From contig JANAVB010031417.1 in the NCBI GenBank assembly GCA_029216955.1, positions 19,314,219 through 19,378,218 of the forward strand: a stretch of 64,000 nt of DNA. The letters run 5' to 3'. The stretch's first letter is position 1. Each line of letters opens with the position of its first letter. The notes under the pieces are model-generated. The model had not been told where the DNA came from, made no database searches, and was given only the letters and a program-made list of their open reading frames with translations. A program made the position numbers and the translations under genes. Source of the DNA: Iris pallida. Lineage: Eukaryota; Streptophyta; Magnoliopsida; Asparagales; Iridaceae. Below are positions 17,770 to 29,809 of the stretch, one piece after another.

Positions 17770-20194
17770 ACGGCTTTACGTTCTTGGACTTCACGTCGAA
17801 ATTCTCAGTTTTGAAAGCTTGTCATTGGAAAAGACGTGTGCGCTCTCTCTCGAATGTCCCTCGGCATGTCCATACAATAAGTCTAAATATTTTTGAAAGC
17901 TCGTACAAGCGTTCAACCAAACGCATTGGTAGGCTATCGCCAAACGTATTTGTAGGCCTTTGTGCCGAACGATGTTAAACATGACTCGATAGAGAACACA
18001 TGCTAAGTTAACATGTCGCGTGCGTGCCTAACTAGTCATACGTTGATCCTAACAAATGAGCATGCAAACTCGAATATAGTCCGCACGGGATAGCCATGCG
18101 CACGGCCTTTTGGCTAAGTTGCGTCGCGTATCGCGCACCTCGACTTTTGGTGCAAACGAGTTGCGAGCGATATCAAGTACCGCTCGGTCGGGAGCAAAGC
18201 TGCACTTAGGGTGTCTATCGATAGGAACGCTATCGAGTTAACACTTAGGCGTACACGGAGGATTGACTTGGATTTCGAGGAAATAGTGCGGACAACTTAG
18301 TACGTCGATGCGACGTGAGCGATTACGCTAGGGATTCGTCGAACGAATCCGAAGGATGTCTTAGCAAATGACGCGAACGTGATTATGGACTAGATCGTAT
18401 GGCTCGAATCCGAGTGGTGTATGGATTTTCTTGGAAATCATTCGAGCAAGATTGAGGATTACGAGTAACGGCGAGTATATCGGCGAGGCGATGCGATCGC
18501 GCAAAGCCTTAGATCGCGTCAAGCTTAGTTGGTCGTGACTTCGAATGTCCCGAACGAGCATCTTGTTCGGACAACTTATGAATGCAACGCAAGTTAGAAA
18601 GTGATTCGGAACGATGAATGAAAATGAATGGTCTTGATCGAGGAAACTTAGAGGATCGTGCGTACGATTTCGGATTGATTCAATGAAATGTGACTTGAGT
18701 TCTGAACGACGATCTTGAAACGAGCTTGAGGAATAGCGATCGAACTTGATCTTGAATATCGATAAAATTATGGAATATCCAACTCGGACAACAGCATCAA
18801 CGCACGACTCGAAATTGGTTGCAAAGAAAGATCGTCAGGTTACGCATATCGTCGACGGTATTGAGGCGTATCAAAGATCGATATGCGATAAATCGGGGGT
18901 ACTCTGACTCGGCGAATGACGATCGTACAAATGTTATTGTTCCGACGGATGCTATACTCGGGATATTGAAATGTGTCGAAGAAAAGATAAACCTTGGCTC
19001 GAGGATTTTCTAGTTGAATAAATGACGGTCGGTCTATCGAACTTGGATTGGATGAAAAATGAAAATGGTTGGATTTGCTTCGTCGATAACCACAACTTTG
19101 ACATTCTTGTCTTATGCGAGCGCAACCCCAGCCTCGTACATGCGTTGCGCCGATTATGGTGATCACTCCGCGTGAGCGCTGGTATGGTGATTCATACAGC
19201 GGGAGTGATTGAACTTGGATGGCGTGGCAATCTGATTGCTTCGACTTGTGGTTTGACGTGGAGGTGACTCGAGAATGAATTTGGGTGCTTGAAGGATTGA
19301 ACTTGAGGATTGAGTAGGTCCAATCCGTGTATCGAGAATGAGTTAATCTAAACTCAAACAAGAGTTACGCCCTGATGAGAATGATTATTCCGCGGGAGCG
19401 TTGTATGGTGATTCATGAACCGTCGTGGATAATCGGACTCGCGTAAGATTGGGGCACAATGTATTATCGAGCTAGATGACCTCGTGATCGAATGCACGAA
19501 TTGGTTAGAGTTGGTGATTTGAATGAATTCGAATACGCGCAACGAATGTATTGATGCGAATAGGTGATCGTGCTCGATGTTTAGAAATCTGAGTGACGCG
19601 AGCTTGGGTAGAAAATCCCGTACTATCGACTTTAGTTTGACCCTAGGATTGGGGTCAGTGTTGGCATTATTGTTGGGGAACTATGATTCCAATCTTGACA
19701 TTGACTTAGCCTCGCAAAGATTAGGCTAGCGTTTAGGCAAGACGCCATGTTTCATAAGTTATCAATCAAGGGATTAATCTTGAGGATTGACATAGTTGGA
19801 TTGAACGAATCAAGGATAGGAAAACCCCGCTCACGAGATTCGACTGACATACATATATTTCAGGGACGCCTGGGTATGTGCACGATACGACTCGAGTGAG
19901 AATGACAAATTCTCTATCATGCGGCTTGGCTGAATGCATGTGTTCTGGGGACGCCTGGAATGCATGTACGATCTAGCCAAGTGATACAATGAGTTCAAGC
20001 AATACTTGAAAAATGGGAGTGTGTCGAGATCTTGAAATCATGTTAACGGAAGGATTGATAGTCATGAGAGCGTGGCTCGGAATTGAGGAACGCATAGGCA
20101 AAATGTGTACGATAAGGTCTTGGCTATAGAAATGGTAGGATGGCTTGCCTTCAGAAAAGTCTCGAGGACGAGAGTTGTTCTGAGTGGTGTATGT
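17770..20194 (+). other. Non-coding internal region of LARD, copy A
   Basis: About 2.4 kb without recognisable retroelement proteins on either strand. A 173-codon minus-strand frame (18840-19361; longer in copy B) has no recognisable domain and is not called a gene. No clean polypurine tract was identified before 20195; a GAGGACGAGAG word lies at 20164-20174. Confidence 0.7.
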
Positions 20195-22797
20195 TGTAGT
20201 GCCCCGTCCCGCAAAGTCAATCGGAGAAATCGAAACGCCGACGGCATTGGACTGCTCGAAGGCTCGCTCGTCCGAGGCGACTCCTCGCACAGGTGGGGTA
20301 GTTTTGGTGAACTTGCCTCATCTTAGCCTTCACTTAATAATGCGCGTGTTTTCAACTTGCACAAGTAGGCTAATATAAAAGCTACGCACCAACATAGCTA
20401 AGGGAATAATCCCGTCGGGTCGGAATATCCTAGAACATGGAAAATGGTCCCACGGTCTTTATAGAAGTCGGCTCAGCGTACTTTCAAATGACACTCGATC
20501 CTTCGATCCCGTGGCTTGGGAGAAGGACGTTGGCTTAAATTGCTAAGTTGCCCCGACACTTGAAATAGCCTAAGTCCTAGGCGTCGCCTGCGTGAATGCT
20601 TCGTAAAGCATGCACGGTCCCGTCGTTTTGTCCCAACACTCGAATTAGCCTAAGTCATAGGCGTCGTCCGCATGTATGCCTAACAAAGCATGTACGGTCC
20701 TGTCCTGCAAGGCTTGGCATAGCCTTCGCACGTCCCGCAAGTTAAGTCGTTTCGTACGGCTCGTTGGCTTAAGTCTAGGCACCCAAAAAGTTGGTTGTCC
20801 AAGTCGACCCCGTGCCTAGCACGTTCCCTCGATGCGAAGCTCGGCGTAGCCTTTGCTCGTCGAGTCGTTGCCCGAATAAGTTAGACAAGAGTTGTGCTGG
20901 GCTATCAAAGCCATTTCTAGTACTATCCCGCTCTATCTGCAGTTGTCAAGTCGCGTAGTCCCTTGAGAACAAGGCTCGTCGTATAAGTATATGACTTGAG
21001 TGTTAGCGTCGCCTATAGAACCAGGCATGTCTAAGGCACGAGTTACGGTCGGTTTAGTGAAGAGCTTACCATGAACAAAGGAAGTCCACGCGACTGGTTG
21101 TCGCCGAGATCGATCCTGCTACTTGGGAGTCTCGCTAACTCATGATATATCTCGCACACGAGATCGGTCCCCTGGCTTGGGAGTCTCGCTAAGTCTTGAT
21201 ATGTCCCGCACACGAGATCGATCCCGCGGCTTGGGAGTCTCGTTAAGTCTCGATAGAAAGAAGGAATGCATGGTCATATTGAGAAAGGACTGGATAGACT
21301 GGATAGATCGAGTATGCATGGTCATTGGGCAACTTGTCGACAAGGTGTAGTCTTCTCGAGTGATCACCGGGGCGCCGGGATCATTCGGCCCGGGAGAAGC
21401 GAGTGTGGCTCAAAGTAGGATGCTGGATGACCGCATGGGAGAGTTCGACCCTACCGGGCTAGCTACCCGTGTTGGTACAGGCCGATATCCTACGAGCCAT
21501 GTCCAAGATAACTTGAAATTGCTAGTGACCTCCTCATGTAGATGTGTCGGCAGATAGCGGCACACCGCGTGTATGCCTTTAGATTGGGTTTAGAACTGGA
21601 ATCATGTCTAGACGGTAACACAATGTCTGGGCCTAAGATTGGGACGCAGCATAGGCATCGTGCTTAGCACAATACTTGGCGTCGGGATGTCCATGAGATC
21701 GATACTAGGTTTGGCAAGTCTTTTCTAAGTTGGTTCATGAGTCGAATAGAAAGACCGCTAGGCGGTAGCATGGATAAAGTCTTGATGAGTTGTGAGGCGC
21801 GGCCTCAATCTTGAAGCATGTACAAGTCTAAGCAGATCTTAAGGTACGAATCAAGTCTAGCAACACGACCTGCACGAGTCGTCCCATTGTCGTCCTTGGC
21901 ACTTGAGTCGTTGGCACGAGGATTGGTCTAGAGGTACTTGAGTTTAAACAAAGGTCTTGGCACGGCCGAGTTCGCGTAAGTTGCTCCTCGGCATAGCATT
22001 GTCTTGAATATGTCTAAGTTGCGAATAGAATGTGGTACGACCCTGCCGTCCCGAGTTGAAGTTTGGTCAAGTACCTAGGCGATGAGGCACTGCCTCGATC
22101 AGAATACAAGTTGGTATTGTAGCACGACCATGTCGTTGCACGTCAAGTTGGTTAGACGTCAAGTCTTAAAACTGATCCTAAGGCAAGACTAGAAAGACAA
22201 TCGAAAGGGTTTTAGCTGCACAAAGTAAATATGAACGTGTCAATTTTGTATGGGTGGGCGAGGAGCTCACTCCACCAGTACAGTTGAGTACTGACACCCA
22301 CACAGTGTTCATGTGCAGGCACAGGTAGAAGCTCGTGGCGCGGAGCTCGCTTGGATGCGTCGAGGCACGGAGTTCCTTGGCGACTCGAAGCATGCGGCCG
22401 CGTGGATTGAAGACTTATACAGGACATAATGTATGGACATCGCCTTCCGAAGCTTCCGCTGGCTCAAGCAATTGTATCGAGAGATGAGAGAGAGCAGAGT
22501 GAATTGTAAATGAGAGAAAGTAAGCACGAGAGACTTGTAATTTGGCCTTGCGCCCACAAATGTAATCTTGTATTCAATATTAATAAAGAGCTTCTTTTGA
22601 ATGACTTGTGTTCATGGGTGTTTGTTCTAAATTTCTGCTGCATATTCAATGTATCTGCTTGGGACTTCTGTGCGATGACCCCGTCGCCGCCGCTGCAATC
22701 GGCCGTTATGGAACCTGCCTTGCACGAGCGCAATCTAGCCTCGTGCGGCATCACGCCTTAGCGAGGACGATCGCTCCTACGGGAGCAGGGTGTGACA
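20195..22797 (+). repeat. 3' LTR of LARD, copy A
   Basis: Same length as the 5' LTR (2603 bp), with LTR-specific differences such as GCAAAGTC against GAAAAGTC near the start and GTCCCTTGAG against GTCCATTGAG. The CAAGG target duplication follows at 22798-22802. Confidence 0.9.
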
Positions 22798-22802
22798 CAA
22801 GG

Positions 22803-24742
22803 TATATATGTAATGATAGATATGAATGCATAATGTATAAATATTATAATGTAATATATAATGATAGCATGTATGGTAATGTAGAATATATGATGCAAGC
22901 ATGTATATGTCCACTATTTTCCCTTTTTCTTACATTTTTCTTCCCTTCCCTTTCCATTTCAGTTTTTCCCCTTTTTTTTCTTTTATATTTTTACATGTTA
23001 TATACAATGTATATAATATATAGATGCATGTAAGTATGTAATATGCATGAATGAATGTCATATATGAATGAATGAATCAATCAAAGGTATAAGTAAAATA
23101 TAATGCATTGTAATGAATGTTAACATATATAATGTATAAAAGTATGTATGTAAATATGCATGATGTAACATATGCCTATATAAATAAATATGTATGTAAT
23201 GTGGATATGCATGTATATATGAACGTATGTATTTATATATATTATCTATTTTATATTATGTATTGTTGTGGTTCACATTGTCTTGTGATTGTGTGAGTGC
23301 TAGCCTAGGCTTGGTTAGGCCTAGTGAGACTTGTTAGACTTGTTGGGCTAGGACTTAACCTAGTTGACCTAATTTGACTAGTGTGGTTGACTAGAGTTGA
23401 CCAAGTGTTGACTTTAGTCTAGTTTGACCTAGACAGCATGCAGATGCATTGTACATTTCATTTATCATCTCTCGTATACATCTTGACCTGCGTTGCTCTA
23501 AATAGGACTCTGTAGCTTCAGTTTGGACCTCTATACCTATCAGCTGTTCAGGTTATCAGGCGAGTACATTCTCTGATAGTTCTCTCATTTAATTGTCAAT
23601 TACTGTACTTCAGTTATAGTTAGTTTTATGTGATTCTCTGTTACAACACGTATGGATATTTCTGGATTCATGTATGCGACACACATACCAAACTTATCTG
23701 GCCTCTATTACTGGAATCACTGGAATCATTCTGGAATCTATTTCTGGAATCATCATATTTTGGCTGGACTCATCTCGATTCTCGTGTCGAATTCTGGATT
23801 CATTTGTATTGCGGGGCGGGGAAATACTGAGTAAGACATGTAGACATACCCCAAATCTGGAATCTTCCAACTGGAATCTACTGGAAGCATAGCCATCTCT
23901 CGCCTGATCAGTGAGAGATGTGCCTGATTACCTACAGCCATTTACATGTCGATCTCGGTATTTTAAAACACACTGTTAGAATAGCCGGACTCACCTGGAT
24001 TCTTGATCACTACCTAGAATCATCTTGTACTGGATTCATCTTGTATTAGATTCATCTCGTACTGGACTTGTAGTAGTTTTACACTTGTTTTGCATTTACT
24101 GTCTGGACTTATTATGTTACTTCAGTTCAGCTAGATTTATTTTACAGTCTTCATTGCCATCATTCTTCTCTTGTTTTAGTTACTTTACTTTTCTTGTATC
24201 TTACTGCTTTTCTATACTATCATCTAAATATAAACTGCCATATTCATCAATAAAACTGTTTATAACTGCTTTATAGTTCTCTGTCATTACTTGGATTTTC
24301 TTGATGAGTTGTACTCATTTCTGTCATGACTGGACCTGTTGATAAATTTTACAAATAGCTTGGAGGTTGCCTACTAGCCTAGAGAAGACATAGTAGAGGT
24401 TGTATAGATAGTTATTTTAGTTGTCTTGAGTTGTATTTACTTTATGGATTACTGTATTTGAATTTTGAGATGTTTTCTGGGTTTGTGTATCTTAGACACT
24501 TAGACTTCTATCTGCGGTATCTCTTTGTGGATTTCATATTTTATCTATCTCTTATCATGCTCTACCTTAGATGTGATTGAGACTGTATTTGCTATGTCAC
24601 CTCCATTCGGAGTGTATATACTGTGTAGGTACCTTTATATTGTTAGATGTTTGACCTAGGACAGCGTTCTACCGCCGACACTGCGGCGTAGGCTGGACGT
24701 ACCCACTTCTCGTACCCTTACTCTAGGGTGCGGGTCGTAACA
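22803..24742 (+). mobile_element. Right part of the split gypsy-type LTR (copy A)
   Basis: Continuation of the LTR starting at 13216, ending GGGTGCGGGTCGTAACA. It opens with an ATG/TATA-rich low-complexity stretch (22803-23280), of the same character as 14940-15146 before the insertion. No coding capacity. Short frames with repeated FWNH/SGI-type words come from a TGGAATC-rich patch at 23700-23880. Confidence 0.5.
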
Positions 24743-24954
24743 CGTTTTTAGTAGCGGCCCATGCAGGTCGAGTTTGTGTAGTGGTATTCGAACAAGAGTA
24801 CCACTACAGCCTGCAGTAGGATTAAGATATATTTTTGAAGGTACTCAATCACAGTTAGGATCCCTTGAGAGATTCCTGGGATGACCCTTGAGAATCTCAT
24901 TATAAAATATCTCAAAATTTGATTCTAATAGTTATATTTATCTTTCTTGGTTAG
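24743..24954 (+). other. Residual sequence between the split LTR and the chromovirus LTR, with a hairpin
   Basis: Some 212 bp, perhaps the start of the internal region of the split-LTR element. It contains a perfect 9-bp stem, GTAGTGGTA…TACCACTAC, at 24778-24807 with a 12-base loop. The stem is kept in copy B (47199-47228), where only the loop differs. No recognised tRNA primer site is present. Confidence 0.5.
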
Positions 24955-27738
24955 TGTCACGACCCGATCCCAAATAATTGGGTCGAACCGGATCATGCCC
25001 AGCCTGCACCGTTGTTGAGACGGCGGCAGTAAGCTGTATCCACTATTACAGGTAATCACAACAACATCTAAATATTTGTCACAACTTAATATTCGGAAAT
25101 TTAAAACTTTATTCAACATTTGAAAAGTACAACTGGAATTAGAAAGACTGAAATAAAATGCTGAAATCAAATTAACAAAATTCTAAAACAACAAATCTAG
25201 AAACAGATAATCTAGCTATGCGTTCGGCTCGTCGGCCTCAGGTCCTGCGTCCTCCAATGGGGACTCTGGTAATACCACAGGATACAGAACTGGGTCATAA
25301 TAACTGTTGTATAACAGCTCAGCATCCTCAAAATCCCCTAAAATGTTATCTCTAGTCAGGAGGGAGCAAAGTACAATTCATGATAATCTAACAATTAAAA
25401 TAATAATAGAGTTATGCACTTTTAAACAATTTGAAATAAACAGTTCTCCAGCAGTTAAAACATTATGATGTGAATAGGCAATGAATATGACCGACTTGGG
25501 TTGTACAGTTGTATCATATTGATACGATATGGCTTATCCCCGTGTGTATGAGGGGTAAGCTAATACAGTCATTATACTACTTTGGATGTGGTCATACTCA
25601 TTACACTACTCCCCCAGTACCCAACAGTCAATCAGTCAGTGCTCTCAGAGAGAGTTCCGTGTTGCATCGTGGTTTAAACTTACAATAAAACGATTATTAA
25701 ATAATTGTAAACTAACACAAAATGTACTTGCCTTTGTTTATGACTGTAAACGGTGTTGGTTCCGGAAAGATGCTAGGTTCGTCTCCGAGATCCTATAGTT
25801 GGAGAACTTGACTTAGAACCATTGTGAAACCAAGCTAGGTGTGCTAGTTGCAATCTCTAGTAGCAGGTCATAGTCAGATTTTGAGTTTGTTTATTTAATC
25901 TACTGCTAACGGTTTACGACGTGTACTACGTTGGTTCTCATTTAGTTGGATAGCCAGTTTCTGGTTTTACTTGGAAAAATTGTCGTTATCGGTTAATTCG
26001 CAAAACTTTGTATTTTTAATATTATACATATAAAACTACATTTTCTTTCAATGATAAAACGCGGGTTTTGTTAATTATCAATATTTTAATCAAGTTATTT
26101 TATCGTGAGTAATCCTTATTAATTTATACAAAATATTTATCAGTCATTTTGTTACGAAGCGCCTAAATACGAAGAAGATAAACCAACCAGAAAATAAAGG
26201 AAAAATCAACCAAGAAAATAAATAAAAACCTAGACTGCACAATACAGGGGCACAGCTAACAGAATAGAAATCTGGGCTTATGCCCTTACAAACTTTACAT
26301 AAATTAAAATAAGAGAAAATTAGTTAGCTCTGACTAACATCCCGTATTTTAAATACTGAAAACCAAAACAAATAAATAAATTAAATGAAATTAAAACTTA
26401 GGAGTCTCAGACTTGGTTCAATCGTCACCGTTAGCTAATGCCTCAACGTCCGGTTAAAACCGGTTTCGTTTACATTTCGCTAGGGCCCACGGACCGTATG
26501 GTCGTCGCCCAAAAATCCGTTAAATAAATTATTTTTCCGAAAACCGATTTGAAATTCATTTATAAAATTTTATAAAAATTTGGGCAACATTTCCTCTATA
26601 TTCGGGATAACCCAAAACTGGGAAAATGCGCCGAAACATCCATAATAGAAGTCCTAAACCAGGGAACACCCAGAAATTAACTTCCAAACCATTTTACACC
26701 AAAATTAAATGTATAATAAAATCACAGAACGTTTTCGAAAGAAGTCAAAAAACCGAAAAATAACCACAGAACCACAAAACCACAAAACGTCTCCGGAAAA
26801 TCCGAAGTCACTACATCGCTCTAAAAACCGAATTCCCGGGAGGGAATCGGGGACCAATTCATCATTGACTACCGAAATGGGACGAGACAGAGGAGTTATG
26901 CCTTGGGTTGCTCGGCTAGAGCTCTCAGATAAAAATTATAGAAAATAAACGGGGACAGCAAGTCGGGAAACCTGCGGACAGCGCTGGACGGTGCTGTCCA
27001 GATCAGCGGGGCACAGGCTCGCGGGAACCGGAGCAAAGGGAACAGTCGAAGCGCGGGACAGCGCTGGAGGAGGCCGGAGGCGGGCGCCGGCGTGAAGAAA
27101 CCGGCGGGTGCGGCTGCTGGCCGAAAAGGGGGTCGCGGCGGCCGGCTTGGGCGGCCCAGGGCGCGCGCGGGGAGGCGCTGCCGGCTGGTCGGGGGCGCTG
27201 GAGTGCGGGGCCGAGAGGGGGTGGCCGCGGAAGGCCGCTGGGGGCGCGCTCGGGTGCCGGGCTGGCGTCGCCGGAGTTGGCGGGAGTTTGGAAGGAAAAG
27301 TCTTTGTTGGTGGTGGGAGAGTGAGAGGGTGAGAGAGAAAGTGATGGGGTTGGAAAATGAAGGGAGGTGGTGGTTGGTATTAAAAAGAGAGTGGGGATGG
27401 TGTTGGGTGGTGGAGAGGGAGTGAAGGAGAAAGAAGTGAGGGGAGTGGGGGAAGTGCTGGTCCAGTGGGTGGACCAGCTCATGGGGCGAAGAGTTTTGTT
27501 TTTGTTTTTTTATAAATATTAATAAGTATTTTGGATTTTTTTTGAAAGAGGGGAAATAAATGACGGGTTCGGAAATAGGATTGGGTTTCGGAAAACTGGT
27601 CCAGGCTCGATCTCGTAAACAAAAATCCAAATTATTATTTTGAAAATAATTTTCGAACCCACAATATAATAATAATAATAGTAATAATATAATAATAATA
27701 ATAATAATAAATCACACATCCTAAAACTGGGTTTCACA
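24955..27738 (-). repeat. 3' LTR of a Tekay/Del-like chromovirus, copy A
   Basis: Read on the minus strand it starts TGTGAAACCCAG at 27738 and ends GGGTCGTGACA at 24955 (2784 bp). A polypurine tract lies immediately upstream and integrase just before that. A strongly GC-rich island (26945-27290) creates a 244-codon minus-strand frame of Pro/Arg/Ser-rich low complexity, judged not to be a protein gene. Copy B's equivalent is 47377-50148. Confidence 0.8.
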
Positions 27739-27775
27739 ATCTTCCCTCCTTAGGAAATTTCGTCCTCGAAATTAA
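27739..27775 (-). promoter_or_regulatory. Polypurine tract region of the chromovirus, copy A
   Basis: The minus strand reads CGAGGACGAAATTTCC then TAAGGAGGGAAGAT and then the LTR start TGTGAAACC. GAGGACGAAATTT…AAGGRGGGRAG directly before the 3' LTR is the conserved plus-strand priming region of plant chromoviruses. Confidence 0.8.
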
Positions 27776-27795
27776 AGACAGGGTTAGGGAGTACC

Positions 27796-29380
27796 TCAAG
27801 TCTCAAACTGGTACGGATACTGCTCCCGCATCTGGTCTTCTCGCTCCCAGGTCGACTCGCCTGGTGAGTTGTGCCGCCACATAACTCTGACTATCGGCGT
27901 CACAGAGTTCCTGGTTCTCTTCTCTCCTCTGTTCAATATTGCCACTGGCTTCTCTGGCACTGTAAGGCTGGGTCCAATTTCCAGCTCCGAATGGTCCAAG
28001 ATGTGGCTCAGGTCCGGGATGTAGCGTCTCGGCTGCGAAACATGGAAGACGTTGTGGACGCCTTCGAGACTTGGGGGTAGAGCCACCCGATAAGCCACTT
28101 TTCCAATCCTGTTAAGTACTTTAAAAGGACCAATATACCTGGGACTTAGCTTTCCTGCTCTGCCGAAACGGATGGTTCCTCTGGTAGGAGAGATCTTCAC
28201 ACACACTGTCACTTTCTTCAAACTCCAAAGGCCGTCGACTGCTATCGGCCCAAAGCTTCTGTCTGTCCTGGACAATCCTGAGCTTGTCTCTGATCATTCT
28301 TACCATCTCTGCTGCATCGGTCACCATCTCAGGTCAAAGCAATACTCGTTCTCCGACGTCATCCCAAGCAAGTGGAGTACGGCAACGACGTCCATAGAGT
28401 GCCTCGAACGGTGTCATTCCGATGCTAGCTTGGAAGCTGTTGTTGTAGAAGAATTCTACCAAGTGCAAATGGTCTTCCCAAGACCCTCCAAATTCTATGA
28501 CACAGGATCTCAGCATATCTTCTAGCGTCTGGATTGTTCTCTCTGATTGTCCGTCAGTTTGGGGATGGTAGGCGGTGTTGAACTTCTGTTGTGTTCCAAA
28601 CTATCATGTAAACTCTTTCAAAAGTGAGAGGTAAATCTAGTATCTCTGTTAGACACAATACTTACCGAAACTCCATATATTCGGTAGATGTATCGCATGT
28701 ACAGTGGTGCCAACTTCTCGGTGGATAGACCAACCTTGAAGGGAATAAAGTGAGCTGACTTCGTCAGCCGGTCCACGATTACCCAAATGGCATCCTTCCC
28801 TCCTTGGGATCGAGGCAGTCTCGGCACAAAATCCATCGTTATGTGCTCCCATTTCTACTCCGGAATGTCAAGCGGCTGCAATAGTCATGCTGGTCTTTGT
28901 CTGCTAGCTTTTACTTGTTGACAAATTAAACATCTAGCCACATACCTAGATACATCCTTCTTCATTCCGTACCACCACACTATAGTACGCATATCCCGAT
29001 ACATTTTGTTGGCTCCAGGATGTATGGAATACTGCGACTGGTGCGCTTCTTGTATCAGCTCGTTCCTCAGTTCGCCAGTTGGTATGCAAAGCCTCATACC
29101 ATTCTTCAGTGCTTCGTCGGTGGCGATTGAGAATCCTTCAAGTATTCCTGCCAGCACCTGGTCTCTGAGTTTACAAAGCATCTCGTCTTGGAATTGTGCC
29201 TCCTTGACTCTGTCCATTAGACTTGAACGCACTTACAACTGCATCGTTGTTGATTCATCTCCTGGAACAATGGCTTCTCTTCCCAGTTTCTTCATTTTTT
29301 CTTCGGGCAGTACAATCTCCAGCCCAAGCTTTTCTATGTCCTCCAGCAAATGACGCTCCTTGGTCAAGAACATTACCATC
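27796..29380 (-). pseudogene. pol: Chromovirus integrase with C-terminal chromodomain-like tail, decayed (copy A)
   Basis: Minus-strand pieces in several frames. 29232-28885 holds the HHCC zinc domain (…YSIHPGANKMYRD…CLICQQVK). 28836-28334 holds the DDE core (MDF…IVSNRDTRF…SERTIQTL, and FEALYGRRCRTPLAWDD). 28327-27796 holds the C-terminal domain, including [14 protein letters not shown] and a final chromodomain-like [20 protein letters not shown]. Stops and frameshifts separate them, so it is inactive. The tail and the GRRCRTP block point to the Tekay/Del group. Upstream sequence is cut at 29380 by the Tat element, just where the RNase H-integrase linker (LTKERHLLEDIEKL) begins. Confidence 0.85.
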
Positions 29381-29756
29381 TGTTTCACTTAACAAAAATG
29401 CCAAACAAAAGTTGGATTTTGAAAATAAAACGAGAAAAAGTACAAGAAGTACAAATTTGATTCTGGGAAAGTATTGCTATGGAAGTCTGATCTGTAAATG
29501 ATCACTTTGTTCCTTGGACCATATGATGATGATGAAGATCACTGCTTGAAGTAGAACAACTTGGAAGAACTAAGTCACCAGAAAGGTATCGACGCACTTG
29601 GGCACTGATGGCAAGGCCGAATGCTTTCCTGCTTTGCTTCACTCTGTTCTGAAAGAAAAGTTGAAGAAGAATGCTCCGGAGAATCAAAATCTCGAAGTTC
29701 TGATCTCTGTATTCTCTCCTGTCTCTCCTTGTCTGTGTCTTATGAGAAAAATAAGT

Positions 29757-29764
29757 CTATTATA
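29757..29764 (-). promoter_or_regulatory. Sense TATA box of the Tat LTR, copy A
   Basis: The minus strand reads TCTATAATAGAC here. Copy B has an intact TATAAATA at 52171-52178 (plus strand TATTTATA), so copy A appears to have lost one base. Confidence 0.5.
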
Positions 29765-29809
29765 GACTTGGGCTCTGGTACGTAAAAACTCAGCAAAAGT
29801 TTTACTTTT

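Larger units (their letters stand above)
15152..22797 (+). mobile_element. Complete non-autonomous LTR retrotransposon (LARD-like), copy A
   Basis: Two 2603-bp LTRs (15152-17754 and 20195-22797) run TGTAGTGCC…GTGACA. They flank a 2440-bp internal region and are bordered by an exact 5-bp target duplication, CAAGG (15147-15151 and 22798-22802). A primer-binding site for initiator Met tRNA lies 3 bases after the 5' LTR. The internal region has no recognisable gag, protease, RT or integrase; its longest frames are on the minus strand and match nothing known. It must depend on enzymes of another element. The two LTRs differ by scattered substitutions, so the insertion is not very recent. Confidence 0.9.

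Noticed and set aside
18840..19361. Minus-strand 173-codon frame inside LARD (187 codons in copy B)
   Set aside because: No recognisable domain, antisense to the element, length differs between copies because of small indels; likely chance.
22803..24300. Short plus-strand frames (60-140 codons) in the split LTR, such as 22608-23033 and 23630-24276
   Set aside because: AT- or TGGAATC-rich low complexity in LTR sequence, overlapping frames, no domain; mirrored in copy B only because the DNA is duplicated.
26896..27630. Minus-strand 244-codon frame (and 234 codons at 49339-50043)
   Set aside because: Lies within the chromovirus LTR, low-complexity Ser/Pro/Arg, no domain, and rests on GC-rich sequence that keeps several frames open on both strands.
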